Of a stretch of 64,000 bases of DNA, positions 17,080-25,763 are shown in pieces (the stretch's first letter is position 1; every line of letters begins with the position of its first letter). The position numbers were made by a program, and so were the translations under genes. The notes under the pieces were generated by a model. The model was not told the origin of the DNA. It searched no databases and saw nothing but the letters and a program-made list of their open reading frames with translations. The stretch comes from an uncultured Dechloromonas sp. (GTDB lineage: Bacteria; Pseudomonadota; Gammaproteobacteria; Burkholderiales; Rhodocyclaceae), in assembly GCF_945957265.1 (NCBI RefSeq), contig NZ_CAMFKO010000001.1, forward strand, positions 124,001-188,000. The letters are read 5' to 3'.

Positions 17080-20000
17080 TGCTGGCCGCCCTGATCCGTT
17101 TTTCGCTGACCCAGCGCCTGCTCGTCCTGGTACTCACCGGGCTGCTCGTCGGCGCCGGGATCGAGGCCTTTCTCGGGCTGCCCATCGACGCCTTTCCCGA
17201 TGTATCGACTACCCAGGTCAAGATCATCCTGAAAGCGCCCGGCATGACGCCGGAAGAGGTCGAGACGCGCATTGCCGTGCCGGTCGAGCAGGAAATGCTG
17301 GGCATCCCGCACCAGCGCCTGCTGCGCTCCGTCTCCAAGTATGCGCTGACCGACATCACCATCGATTTCGCCGACGGCACCGACATCTACTGGGCGCGCC
17401 AGCAGGTCGGCGAACGGCTGGCGGCGGCCATGGGCAACCTGCCGCCGGGTGTCGCCGGGGGCATGGCGCCGATCACCACGCCGCTCGGCGAGATGTTCAT
17501 GTTCACCATCGAAGGCGATCTGCCGCTGGCCGACAAACGGGCCCTGCTCGACTGGGTGATCCGCCCTCAGTTGCGCACCATACCCGGCGTCGCCGACGTC
17601 AACAGCCTGGGCGGCGAGGTGCGGACTTTCGAGGTGGTGCCCAATCCCCGGCTGCTGGCCGCCCGCGGCCTGTCGCTGAAGGATCTGCAGGGCGTCCTCG
17701 AGGCGAACAACCGCAACGACGGGGCCGGACGCCTGGCCGACGGCGAGGAGTCGCTGCTCGTCCGTGCCGAAGGCGCCATCCGTCATCTCGACGACGTGCG
17801 CGCCATCGTGCTCCAGGCGCGGGATGGCCGGGTCGTCCGCGTCGGCGACGTCGCCGAGGTGCGCTTCGGCGCCCTCACCCGCTACGGCGCGGTGTCCCGG
17901 AGCGGACGCGGCGAAGCCGTCGAGGGGCTGGTCCTCGGCCTGCGCGGCGCCAACGCGCAAGCCGTCGTCGCCGGCGTCAAGGCCCGCCTGGCCGAGATCG
18001 CCCCCGGCCTGCCGGCCGGCGTCACCGTGGAGCCCTTCTACGACCGCAGCAACCTGGTCGACCGGGCGGTCGGCACCGTCTCCAGGGCCTTGCTCGAAGC
18101 CATCGTCCTCGTCGTGCTGCTGCTCCTGGCCTTTCTCGGCAACCTGCGCGCCGCCCTGGTCGTCGCCCTGATGCTGCCGCTGTCGGCTCTCGCCACTTTC
18201 ATTCTCATGCGCCTGTCCGGGCTGTCGGCCAACCTGATGAGCCTGGGCGGGCTGGCCATCGCCATCGGCATGCTGGTCGATGCCGCCGTGGTCGTCGTCG
18301 AGAACGTCGAGAACCAGCTTGCCGAAGGCCCGGACAACCTGCCGACGCTGCACCTGATCTTCCGCGCCGCCCGCGAGGTCGCCGTGCCGGTGGCTTCGGG
18401 CATCGTCATCATCATCCTCGTCTTCCTGCCGCTGCTCACGCTGCAGGGGCTGGAAGGCAAGATGTTCGGCCCGGTGGCGCTGACCATCGTCTTCGCGCTC
18501 GCCTCGTCGCTGCTGCTGTCGCTGACCGTCGTGCCGGTGCTGGCGGCGGCGCTGATCCGGCGCGGCGTGCGCCACGAACCCTGGCTGGTGCGCCGGATGT
18601 CGGCGATCTACGAGCGCGTGCTCGCCTCGGCGCTGAGCCGCAGCCAGAGCTACGTCGTCGCCGCCCTGCTCGCCCTGGCCGCCGCCGCCGGCGCCTTCGG
18701 CTGGCTGGGCAAGAGCTTCATGCCGACCATGGACGAGGGCGACCTGATCATGCAACTGGAGAAACTGCCCTCCATCGGCATCGAGCAGACCGTCGCCATC
18801 GATACCGCCGTGCAACAGGCGATCCTGGCCCAGGTGCCGGAAGTGAAGGCCATCGTCGCCCGGGCCGGCTCGGACGAACTGGGCCTCGACCCGATGGGCC
18901 TCAACCAGACCGACACCTTCATGGTCCTCCAGCCGCGCGATACCTGGCGCAATCCCGACCCGGCCTGGCTGGCCGACCGCTTGCGCGCGGTGATGGCCGA
19001 TTTCCCCGGCATCGGCTATGCCTTCACCCAGCCCATCGACATGCGGGTATCGGAAATGCTGACCGGCGTGCGCGGCGACCTGGCGATCAAGATCTTCGGC
19101 CCCGATCTGGCGACGCTGAACCGCCTGGCCCGCGACATCGAAACGACGGTCAGGAAGCTGCGCGGCGCCGAAGATACCTTCACGCTGAAGAACGATGGCG
19201 TGCAATACCTGAAGGTCGCCGTCGACCGGCTGGCCGCCGGCCGCCTCGGGCTCAATGTCGACGCCGTCCAGAACGATCTGAAGGCGCTGCTCGAAGGACG
19301 CAACGTCGGCACCGTCATCGAACAGGGGCGGCGCACCCCCGTCGTCCTGCGCGGCCCGGCCAGCCTGCGCGCCTCGCCGGCCGACTTCGAGGCCCTGCGC
19401 CTGTCGCTGCCCGACGGCGGCAGCGTGCCGCTGGCCGACGTGGCGCGCATCCAGCGCGTCGATGGCCCGGTCAAGGTGGACCGCGAAAACGCCCAACGCT
19501 ACGTCGTCGTCCAGTCCAACGTTCGCGACCGCGACCTGGTCGGTTTCGTCGACGACGCACGGGCCGCCGTCGAACGCGAGGTCAAGCTGCCCAAAGGCTA
19601 CCGCCTGGCCTGGGGCGGCCAGTTCGAAAACCAGCAACGGGCCGCCGCCCGCCTGATGATCGTGGTGCCTGTCGCCCTGCTGCTCATCTTCTTCCTGCTC
19701 TTTTCCACCTTCCGCTCGGTGCGCCAGGCGCTGCTGGTCCTCTCCAACATCCCGTTCGCCATGATCGGCGGCGTTTTCGGCCTGCTGATCGCCGGCGAGT
19801 ACCTCTCCGTGCCGGCCTCGGTCGGCTTCATCGCCCTGCTCGGCATCGCGGTGCTCAACGGCGTGGTGATGGTCAGCTACTTCAACCAGTTGCTGGCGCG
19901 CGGCCTGCCCGTCGCCGAGGCGGTGGCCGAGGGCGCCAGGCGCCGCCTGCGCCCGGTGATGATGACCGCCAGCATCGCCGCCTTCGGCCTGCTCCCCATG

Positions 20001-20165
20001 CTCTTCGCCAGCGGCCCCGGCGCCGAGGTGCAGCGCCCGCTGGCCATCGTCGTCATCGGCGGCCTGCTGACCTCGACCGCGCTGACCCTGATCCTGCTTC
20101 CCATCCTGTTCCGGCGCTTCGGCATGGTTCCGGCACGCTCACTGAACGAGAAATCCCATGGCTGA
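17079..20165 (+). CDS. Heavy-metal efflux RND pump, CzcA/CusA family
   Basis: 1028 aa inner-membrane proton/metal antiporter. Two repeats, each one helix, a large periplasmic loop, and five further helices. Family signatures: LPIDAFPDVSTTQVKI near the N-terminus, DGTDIYWARQQV in the pore domain, LVDAAVVVVENVENQ in TM4 and SFMPTMDEGDLIMQ at the start of the second loop. The TM4 signature is VDAAVVVVEN; the DxxxE arrangement is used in CzcA/CusA proton relay. Metal specificity (Co/Zn/Cd, Ni or Cu/Ag) cannot be fixed without alignment. It sits in a compact operon with adaptor, DUF3240 protein and outer-membrane factor, all overlapping. Confidence 0.94.
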   Translation: MLAALIRFSLTQRLLVLVLTGLLVGAGIEAFLGLPIDAFPDVSTTQVKIILKAPGMTPEEVETRIAVPVEQEMLGIPHQRLLRSVSKYALTDITIDFADGTDIYWARQQVGERLAAAMGNLPPGVAGGMAPITTPLGEMFMFTIEGDLPLADKRALLDWVIRPQLRTIPGVADVNSLGGEVRTFEVVPNPRLLAARGLSLKDLQGVLEANNRNDGAGRLADGEESLLVRAEGAIRHLDDVRAIVLQARDGRVVRVGDVAEVRFGALTRYGAVSRSGRGEAVEGLVLGLRGANAQAVVAGVKARLAEIAPGLPAGVTVEPFYDRSNLVDRAVGTVSRALLEAIVLVVLLLLAFLGNLRAALVVALMLPLSALATFILMRLSGLSANLMSLGGLAIAIGMLVDAAVVVVENVENQLAEGPDNLPTLHLIFRAAREVAVPVASGIVIIILVFLPLLTLQGLEGKMFGPVALTIVFALASSLLLSLTVVPVLAAALIRRGVRHEPWLVRRMSAIYERVLASALSRSQSYVVAALLALAAAAGAFGWLGKSFMPTMDEGDLIMQLEKLPSIGIEQTVAIDTAVQQAILAQVPEVKAIVARAGSDELGLDPMGLNQTDTFMVLQPRDTWRNPDPAWLADRLRAVMADFPGIGYAFTQPIDMRVSEMLTGVRGDLAIKIFGPDLATLNRLARDIETTVRKLRGAEDTFTLKNDGVQYLKVAVDRLAAGRLGLNVDAVQNDLKALLEGRNVGTVIEQGRRTPVVLRGPASLRASPADFEALRLSLPDGGSVPLADVARIQRVDGPVKVDRENAQRYVVVQSNVRDRDLVGFVDDARAAVEREVKLPKGYRLAWGGQFENQQRAAARLMIVVPVALLLIFFLLFSTFRSVRQALLVLSNIPFAMIGGVFGLLIAGEYLSVPASVGFIALLGIAVLNGVVMVSYFNQLLARGLPVAEAVAEGARRRLRPVMMTASIAAFGLLPMLFASGPGAEVQRPLAIVVIGGLLTSTALTLILLPILFRRFGMVPARSLNEKSHG

Positions 20166-20460
20166 TGTCCTGCTCACCCTGATCATGCCCGACGACGTCG
20201 CCCGGCATGTCGAAGACCTGCTCCTGTCGCGCCCCGATCTCGCTCCCGGCTTCACCACCCAGGCCGCCGACGGCCACGGCACGGCCATGCCGCTGCTCGA
20301 GGATGCCGAGCTGGTGGCCGGCCACGCGCCGCGCACCGTCATCCGCAGCGTCGGCCCCGAGGCGGACAAGCGCGAGATGCTGGCCCTGATCAAGCGCCAG
20401 TTGCCCCGCGCCAGCGTTTTTTTCTGGATGACCCCGGTCATCGCGGCGGGACGCCTGTGA
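20158..20460 (+). CDS. DUF3240 family protein
   Basis: 100 aa, ATG 20158 overlapping the pump stop by 8 nt. A small soluble protein with a ferredoxin-like, PII-like alternation: MADVLLTLIMPDDVARHVEDLLL and a C-terminal segment LIKRQLPRASVFFWMTPVIAAG. DUF3240 proteins occur almost exclusively inside RND heavy-metal operons of proteobacteria; their role is unproven, though a cytoplasmic regulatory or metal-sensing role fits their PII-like shape. Both ends overlap neighbours (pump and outer-membrane factor), so its dosage is tied to the pump. Confidence 0.82.
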   Translation: MADVLLTLIMPDDVARHVEDLLLSRPDLAPGFTTQAADGHGTAMPLLEDAELVAGHAPRTVIRSVGPEADKREMLALIKRQLPRASVFFWMTPVIAAGRL

Positions 20461-21695
20461 AACGCTTCGCCCTGCTCCTATTGGCAGGCATCGGCGGCAA
20501 TGTCCTGAGCGCCGAGCCGCCGCCCGACCTGCCGCCCACCGAGGTCGTCGCCCGCGTCCTGCGCGGCAATCCGGGCATCCAAGCCGCGGCCAGCCAGATT
20601 CGCGTCGAGGAAGCCAATCGGACGCGACTCGAAGCCGGCGCCTACGAATGGTCGGTCCGGCTCGGCGCCCAACAGCGCCGCGTCAGCCCGGCGACAGCCG
20701 GCGACGAGCGCTTCAATGAGTGGAATGCGGCGCTCGAACGGCCCTTCCGACTGCCCGGAAAGGCCGGCATCGACGCCGAGCTCGGTGCCGCCGGCGTCTC
20801 GTTGGCCGAAACCGCTTACGGCGATGCCTTGCACGAATCCAGCCGGGCGCTGCTGAAAGCGTGGTTCGGCTGGCTGAAGGAAAGCGCCGCCGCCGCGCAA
20901 TGGGACGAGCAGGTGGCCTTGCTCGAAAAGCAGGGCAAATCGGTCGGCCGCCGCCAGCAACTCGGCGATGCCGCCCGCATCGAAGCCATCCAGAGCGAGG
21001 CTGCCCTGGCCCAGGCCGAGGCGCAGCGCGTCCAGGCCCGCATTCGCCAGCAGACCGCCGGCGAAGACCTGCGGCGCCGCTTTCCGGGCCTGCCGGTCGT
21101 TGCCCCGGCCGGCCTGAGCGAGCCGACAGCGATTCCCGGCAGCGACGAGGAATGGATCAACGCCCTCCTCGAGCAAAGCCACGAATACCGGCTGGCCCGC
21201 CAGGAGGCGCAGCGCGCCCAGATCATGGCCGGCCGCAGCAGCCGGGACCGCTTGCCGGACCCGACCGTCGGCCTGCATGTTTCGCGGGAACGCGCCGGCG
21301 AAGAACGCGTGGTCGGCGCCTATGTCAGCATCCCCCTCTCCGGCACCGCCCGCCGGGCCAGCAGCGATGCGGCACTGGCCCAGGCCGAGGTGGCCGGACG
21401 CCGCGAGGCCGCCAGCAGCCAGAAAATCGTGGCCGAAGCGGTCGCCCTGGTCCAGGCGGCACAAGCCGCCGTACCCGGCTGGCAGGCCGGGCGCCAGGCC
21501 GCCGACCGGCTGACCCGGGCCGCCGACATGACGGCACGGGCCTATCAATTGGGCGAAGGCAGCCTGAACGACTTGCTGACCGCCCGGCGACTGGCCAACG
21601 AGGCGCAGCTCTCGGCCCGCCTGCTCCAGCTCGATGCGCTCGAATTGCGTTACCGCCTGATGCTCGATGCGCATCGGCTGTGGGATCTCGACTGA
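20457..21695 (+). CDS. TolC-like outer-membrane factor of RND efflux system (CzcC type)
   Basis: 412 aa, GTG start at 20457 overlapping the DUF3240 stop (GTGA). A signal peptide (FALLLLAGIGGNVLS) precedes an outer-membrane efflux protein domain with two long helical hairpins. Seen: PPTEVVARVLRGNPGIQAAASQIRVEEANR, the central QLGDAARIEAIQSEAALAQAEAQR, and a second repeat with AYQLGEGSLNDLLTARR, typical of TolC-family repeats. It forms the outer-membrane exit duct for the pump encoded upstream. It is last in the four-gene operon and converges on the hybrid kinase gene, with a GC-rich dyad but no obvious terminator between them. Confidence 0.92.
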   Translation: MKRFALLLLAGIGGNVLSAEPPPDLPPTEVVARVLRGNPGIQAAASQIRVEEANRTRLEAGAYEWSVRLGAQQRRVSPATAGDERFNEWNAALERPFRLPGKAGIDAELGAAGVSLAETAYGDALHESSRALLKAWFGWLKESAAAAQWDEQVALLEKQGKSVGRRQQLGDAARIEAIQSEAALAQAEAQRVQARIRQQTAGEDLRRRFPGLPVVAPAGLSEPTAIPGSDEEWINALLEQSHEYRLARQEAQRAQIMAGRSSRDRLPDPTVGLHVSRERAGEERVVGAYVSIPLSGTARRASSDAALAQAEVAGRREAASSQKIVAEAVALVQAAQAAVPGWQAGRQAADRLTRAADMTARAYQLGEGSLNDLLTARRLANEAQLSARLLQLDALELRYRLMLDAHRLWDLD

Positions 21696-21723
21696 CCCGC
21701 CCGGCCCGGCGGGACCGGCTCGT

Positions 21724-24700
21724 TCAGCGCTGCCCGCCGTCGAGCCAGCGGAGCACGGTCCGGAAGAACAGCGCCGACTCCACCGGCTTGCCGATATGGT
21801 CGTTCATGCCGGCGTCGAGGCAGCGCAAACGGTCCTCGCTGAAGGCGTTGGCGGTCATCGCCACGATCGGCACCGCATGCCCCCCGGGCAGCGTGCGGAT
21901 CATCCGGGTGGCATCGATGCCGTTCATGTTCGGCATCTGCATGTCCATCAGGATCAGCGCGTACCCTGTGTAACGGGCATGCTCGACCGCTTCCTCGCCG
22001 TCCGCCGCCAGATCGACCCGCAGCCCGACGCCGAGCAGCAGTTCGCGGGTGATCTCCTGGTTGATCGGCTCGTCCTCGACCAGCAGGACGCGCGCCCCCC
22101 GATGCCGAGCGAGGATGTCCGCCTCGGCGCCGCTGGCGGGAATGGCGAATGCCGCCGTGTCCGGCTCCGCCACCTGCTCGAAACGCGCGGTGAACCAGAA
22201 GGTGCTCCCGGCGCCGAGGGTGCTGCTGACCCCGATGCTGCCCCCCATCAACTCGACCAGCCGCCGGCAGATCGCCAGGCCGAGCCCGCTACCGCCGTAC
22301 TGGCGCGTGGTCGAACCGTCGGCCTGCTCGAAGGCGGTGAACAGCCGGTGCTGGTCCGCCTCGGCGATGCCGATCCCGGTATCCCGCACCGCGAAGCGCA
22401 GCACGATGTGTCCATCCCGCTCCTCGCCCGGCTGGACACTGACTTCCACCGCACCCGCCGGCGTAAACTTGAGCGCGTTGCCGACCAGATTGATCAATAT
22501 CTGGCCCAGGCGCATCGCGTCGCCCGACAGGGACATGTCGGCCAGCGCCGGCGGTACGTCGATGGCCAGCGACAACCCCTTTTCGGCGGCCTTTTCGCCG
22601 ATCATGCTGTGCAGGTTTTCGAGAACCTCGCCGAGCCGGAAGGGCAGCTTCTCGAGGCTCAGCCGATCCGCCTCGATCTTCGAGATGTCGAGGATGTCGT
22701 TGATCACCGCCAGCAGGTGATCCGAGGCGCGCACCACCTTGCTCAGCTGGTCGCGCTGGCGCTCGTCGGTGGCGCGGCGCAGGGCCAGGTCGGTCATGCC
22801 CATGATGGCGTTCATCGGCGTCCGCAGTTCGTGGCTCATGTTGGCCAGGAAGGTCGTCTTGGCGCGGCTGGCGGCCTCCGCCAGTTCCTTGGCGACGAGC
22901 AGGTCGGCCGTCCGTTCCTCGACTTTCTGTTCCAGCTGCTGGCGGTACTGGTCGAGCTCCTCCTCGACGCGCCGGCGCTCGGTGACATCGCGGGTGATGC
23001 CGAGAATCTGGCTCGGCCGGCCCTGCGCGTCGAGAAGCACGGTCGTCGCCACCTCGGCATGGACGATGCGACCGTCCTTGCATGGCTGATCCACCTCGTC
23101 CTTGGCGAAACGGGCCGACATGTCGCCGGCCTTCAGGCGCGCCATGTTCTCGCGCATGATCAGCTCGACCCGCTGCACCGACCTGGGCGTCAGCGCCGCC
23201 GTCCACGGCTTGCCCATGATCTCCTCCGGCTTCCAGCCCCGCATGCGCTCCACCGAAGGGCTGATATAGCTGAACTGCATGGTGTGGTAGTCCATCAGCC
23301 AGATCACGTCGGTGCTGTTCTCGGCAATCAGCCGGTATTGCGACTGGCTCTGGGCGAGCGCCTTTTCGGTGATCTGCCGTTCGACGGCCAGCTTGGCCAG
23401 GCTCGCGTAATCCTGGATCTGCCCGACCTCGGCCGCGGTGGGCTTGCTCGGCTGGCGGCGGTAAACGGCAAAGGTGCCGAGCACGCGCCCATCGCGGCCG
23501 GTGAAGGGCTGCGACCAGCAGGCGCCCAGTCCGGCCCGCCCGGCCAGTTCGAGATAGGGCGCCCAATAGGGATGCGTGCCGATATTCTCGACCACCACGC
23601 GCTCGCCCCGGTAGGCCGCCGTTCCGCAGGAGCCGACGCCATCGCCGATCGCCAGCCCGTCAATGGCGGCATTGTAGAAATCGGGCAGGTTGGGTGCCGC
23701 GCCGTGCTTCAGGTGTTTTCCGCTGTCGTCGAGGAGCAGGATGGAACACAGGCAACCCGGATGCAGCTGCTCGACGCGCAGCGCCAGTTCCTTCAGGACC
23801 TCGGGCAGCGGCGCCCCCCGCGAGATCAGTTCGAGAATCTGGTTGTGGAGGAGCAGCTCCTGCGTCCGCAGGGCAAGCTGCACCTTGCTCTGCGCTTCGC
23901 GCCGGTTGACCAGGAGGACATAGAAAAGCACGCCGCCGATCAGGCAGATGATGCCCAGCGCGACACCCAGATAGCCGTAGTACCGGCGAACGTCGATCTC
24001 GCTCGCCCCGTCGTAGAGGAAGCCGCTCAGCGAAAAATTCGACGGCAGCATGCCGATCTCGGCATAGGTATCGGCGATGTGCCGCCATCGGCCGGCATTC
24101 ATGTAGCCGGGCGAAACCAGGTCGGTGGCGAGCAGCGTCACCATGCGCCCGGCTTCGAAACGCAGGAACTCGCGCTCGGTGTGCGGCGCGTACTTGCCGA
24201 TGATCAGGTCGATCGCTTCCTCCGGATGCGCCATGGCGTACTCCCAGCCGCGCATGCTCGCCTCCCGGAAGGCCCTGGTCCGCGCGCTCGCCTGATGCAG
24301 CTCGCGCTCGGAGGTGAACAGGTTGTCGCCGTAGAAATCGATCCCCGCCGAGCGCGGCGTGTAGCTGACATAGGCGAAGTCGGCCATGTTCAGCGGATAC
24401 GGCTCGCTGGTCGTATAGGCCGACATGGCATCGGTTTTGCCGTCGATCAGATCGCGGACGTCGAAGGAATGGGGCAGCAGCTTGATCCGCTCGACCGGCA
24501 CGCCCTCGCGCCGAAGGTAGGCGAGCAGTTCCTCGGCATGCGGCTCGAGCATGATGCGCTTGTCGGCAACCGCATGCACGGTATGCAGCGCGCTTTCCTG
24601 GCGAACGATCAGCACCTGCGGCGAATGCTGGAAAATCACCCCGAGCACCACGACCGGCTTGCCGGCCTTGCGCTCCAGGATCAGGCTGCTCGTTCCGACG

Positions 24701-24966
24701 CCGTAGGTGGCGCGGCCGGAAATCACCTCCGCCACCACATCCATGCCCGGCACGGCCTCGCGAAACTCGACCTCCAGCCCGGCCGCCCGGTAATAGCCCA
24801 GCTCCTTGGCCATGTAGTAACCGGCGAACTGGAAGGCATGCCGCCACTTGAGCTGCAGGCTCACCTTTTCGGCGACCGGCGCCGTCGCCGCCCCCACCGG
24901 AACGGCCAGCAACAACAGGAAAAACAGGCGCAGCCAGAAACGCATCATTTTAATCAGCGAAGTCAT
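21724..24966 (-). CDS. Hybrid histidine kinase with NMT1/THI5-like periplasmic sensor, GAF, PAS and REC domains
   Basis: 1080 aa. The N-terminus has a signal or anchor helix (FWLRLFFLLLLAVPVGA). An SsuA/THI5-like (NMT1) ligand-binding domain follows at about 35-310: LQLKWRHAFQFAGYYMAKELG and GVGTSSLILERKAGKPVVVL. A TM helix (GVALGIICLIGGVLFYVLLV), GAF (about 370-510) and PAS (about 525-650) come next. The HisKA (SHELRTPMNAIMG), HATPase (NLVGNALKFTPAG, DTGIGI, GSGLGLAI) and receiver (LMDMQMPNMNG) domains are intact. It resembles kinases that sense thiamine-precursor or sulfonate-like ligands in the periplasm. There is no Hpt domain, so an external phosphotransfer partner is expected. It is monocistronic here; its target is unknown. 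Confidence 0.93.
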   Translation of the reverse strand: MTSLIKMMRFWLRLFFLLLLAVPVGAATAPVAEKVSLQLKWRHAFQFAGYYMAKELGYYRAAGLEVEFREAVPGMDVVAEVISGRATYGVGTSSLILERKAGKPVVVLGVIFQHSPQVLIVRQESALHTVHAVADKRIMLEPHAEELLAYLRREGVPVERIKLLPHSFDVRDLIDGKTDAMSAYTTSEPYPLNMADFAYVSYTPRSAGIDFYGDNLFTSERELHQASARTRAFREASMRGWEYAMAHPEEAIDLIIGKYAPHTEREFLRFEAGRMVTLLATDLVSPGYMNAGRWRHIADTYAEIGMLPSNFSLSGFLYDGASEIDVRRYYGYLGVALGIICLIGGVLFYVLLVNRREAQSKVQLALRTQELLLHNQILELISRGAPLPEVLKELALRVEQLHPGCLCSILLLDDSGKHLKHGAAPNLPDFYNAAIDGLAIGDGVGSCGTAAYRGERVVVENIGTHPYWAPYLELAGRAGLGACWSQPFTGRDGRVLGTFAVYRRQPSKPTAAEVGQIQDYASLAKLAVERQITEKALAQSQSQYRLIAENSTDVIWLMDYHTMQFSYISPSVERMRGWKPEEIMGKPWTAALTPRSVQRVELIMRENMARLKAGDMSARFAKDEVDQPCKDGRIVHAEVATTVLLDAQGRPSQILGITRDVTERRRVEEELDQYRQQLEQKVEERTADLLVAKELAEAASRAKTTFLANMSHELRTPMNAIMGMTDLALRRATDERQRDQLSKVVRASDHLLAVINDILDISKIEADRLSLEKLPFRLGEVLENLHSMIGEKAAEKGLSLAIDVPPALADMSLSGDAMRLGQILINLVGNALKFTPAGAVEVSVQPGEERDGHIVLRFAVRDTGIGIAEADQHRLFTAFEQADGSTTRQYGGSGLGLAICRRLVELMGGSIGVSSTLGAGSTFWFTARFEQVAEPDTAAFAIPASGAEADILARHRGARVLLVEDEPINQEITRELLLGVGLRVDLAADGEEAVEHARYTGYALILMDMQMPNMNGIDATRMIRTLPGGHAVPIVAMTANAFSEDRLRCLDAGMNDHIGKPVESALFFRTVLRWLDGGQR

Positions 24967-25094
24967 ATTTTACAAATATATCAAAAATTGGAAATTAATT
25001 CCACCCTGCCTTGCCACCTCCCCGGGCATCGGCAAGCGGACGCCATCGCCGCGCCCACCCTGAGATCCTTGCCCGGTGTGCCATTGGCATGGCG

Positions 25095-25106
25095 TAGAAT
25101 CCCGCC
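25095..25106 (+). promoter_or_regulatory. -10 element giving a probable leaderless mRNA
   Basis: TAGAAT at 25095-25100 ends 6 nt before the ATG at 25107, and no ribosome site is present. Transcription would start at or next to the start codon. Confidence 0.4.
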
Positions 25107-25763
25107 ATGCGTATCCTGCTAGTCGAAGACGATCCCGAACTGGGCGACGGCCTGAGCATCGGCCTGCGCCAGGCCGGCTTTGCGGTGGACTGGCTGCGCG
25201 ACGGCGACGCCGCCGACCTGGCCTTGCTGGGCGAGCCTTTCGATTTCGTCGTCCTCGATCTCGGCCTGCCCCGCCTGTCCGGCATGGAAGTCCTGAAGCG
25301 CGCCCGCGGCCGGGGCCTGACCATGCCCATCCTCATCCTGACCGCACGGGACGCCACCGGCGACAAGGTTTCCGGCCTCGACGCCGGGGCCGACGACTAC
25401 CTGGTCAAGCCGATCGACCTCGACGAGCTGACGGCCCGCATCCGCGCCCTGACGCGCCGCTCGGCAGGCCGCGCCGCGCCCCTGCTGATCCATGGCGACC
25501 TGGCCATCGACCCCGCCGCGCATCAGGTCACGCTCGACGGGCGCCCGGTGGAACTCTCCGGTCGGGAATTCTCGCTGCTGCAGTTGCTGCTTGAAAACGC
25601 CGGCCGCGTGCTGACCCGCACGCAGCTCGAACAGTCGCTCTACGGCTGGGGCGACGAACCCGACAGCAATGCCCTTGAAGTGCACATTCACCACCTGCGC
25701 AGGAAACTGGGCAGCGACCTGATCCGCACCCTGCGCGGCGTCGGCTATACCATCCCGAAATGA
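25107..25763 (+). CDS. OmpR-family response regulator (QseB/PmrA-like)
   Basis: 218 aa. Receiver domain (1-118) with acidic pocket EDDPE, phospho-Asp51 in VVLDLGLPRLSG and Lys in VKPIDLDELTARI. A winged-helix DNA-binding domain (125-218) has VELSGREFSLLQLLLENAG, LYGWGDEPDSNALEVHIHHLRRKLG and IRTLRGVGYTIPK, the signature of the QseB/PmrA/TctD branch. Its stop overlaps the kinase gene start (ATGA). PmrA/QseB proteins bind YTTAAK-N5-YTTAAK direct repeats, and such a box lies in front of the RND metal-efflux operon 9 kb upstream. The target is inferred, not shown. Confidence 0.94.
   Translation: MRILLVEDDPELGDGLSIGLRQAGFAVDWLRDGDAADLALLGEPFDFVVLDLGLPRLSGMEVLKRARGRGLTMPILILTARDATGDKVSGLDAGADDYLVKPIDLDELTARIRALTRRSAGRAAPLLIHGDLAIDPAAHQVTLDGRPVELSGREFSLLQLLLENAGRVLTRTQLEQSLYGWGDEPDSNALEVHIHHLRRKLGSDLIRTLRGVGYTIPK

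Noticed and set aside
16911-19637. 908-aa open frame on the minus strand
   Set aside because: Antisense to the CzcA-type pump, low-complexity Gly/Gln/Asp-rich.
21667-25122. 1151-aa open frame on the plus strand
   Set aside because: Antisense to the NMT1-sensor hybrid kinase and shows no domain.
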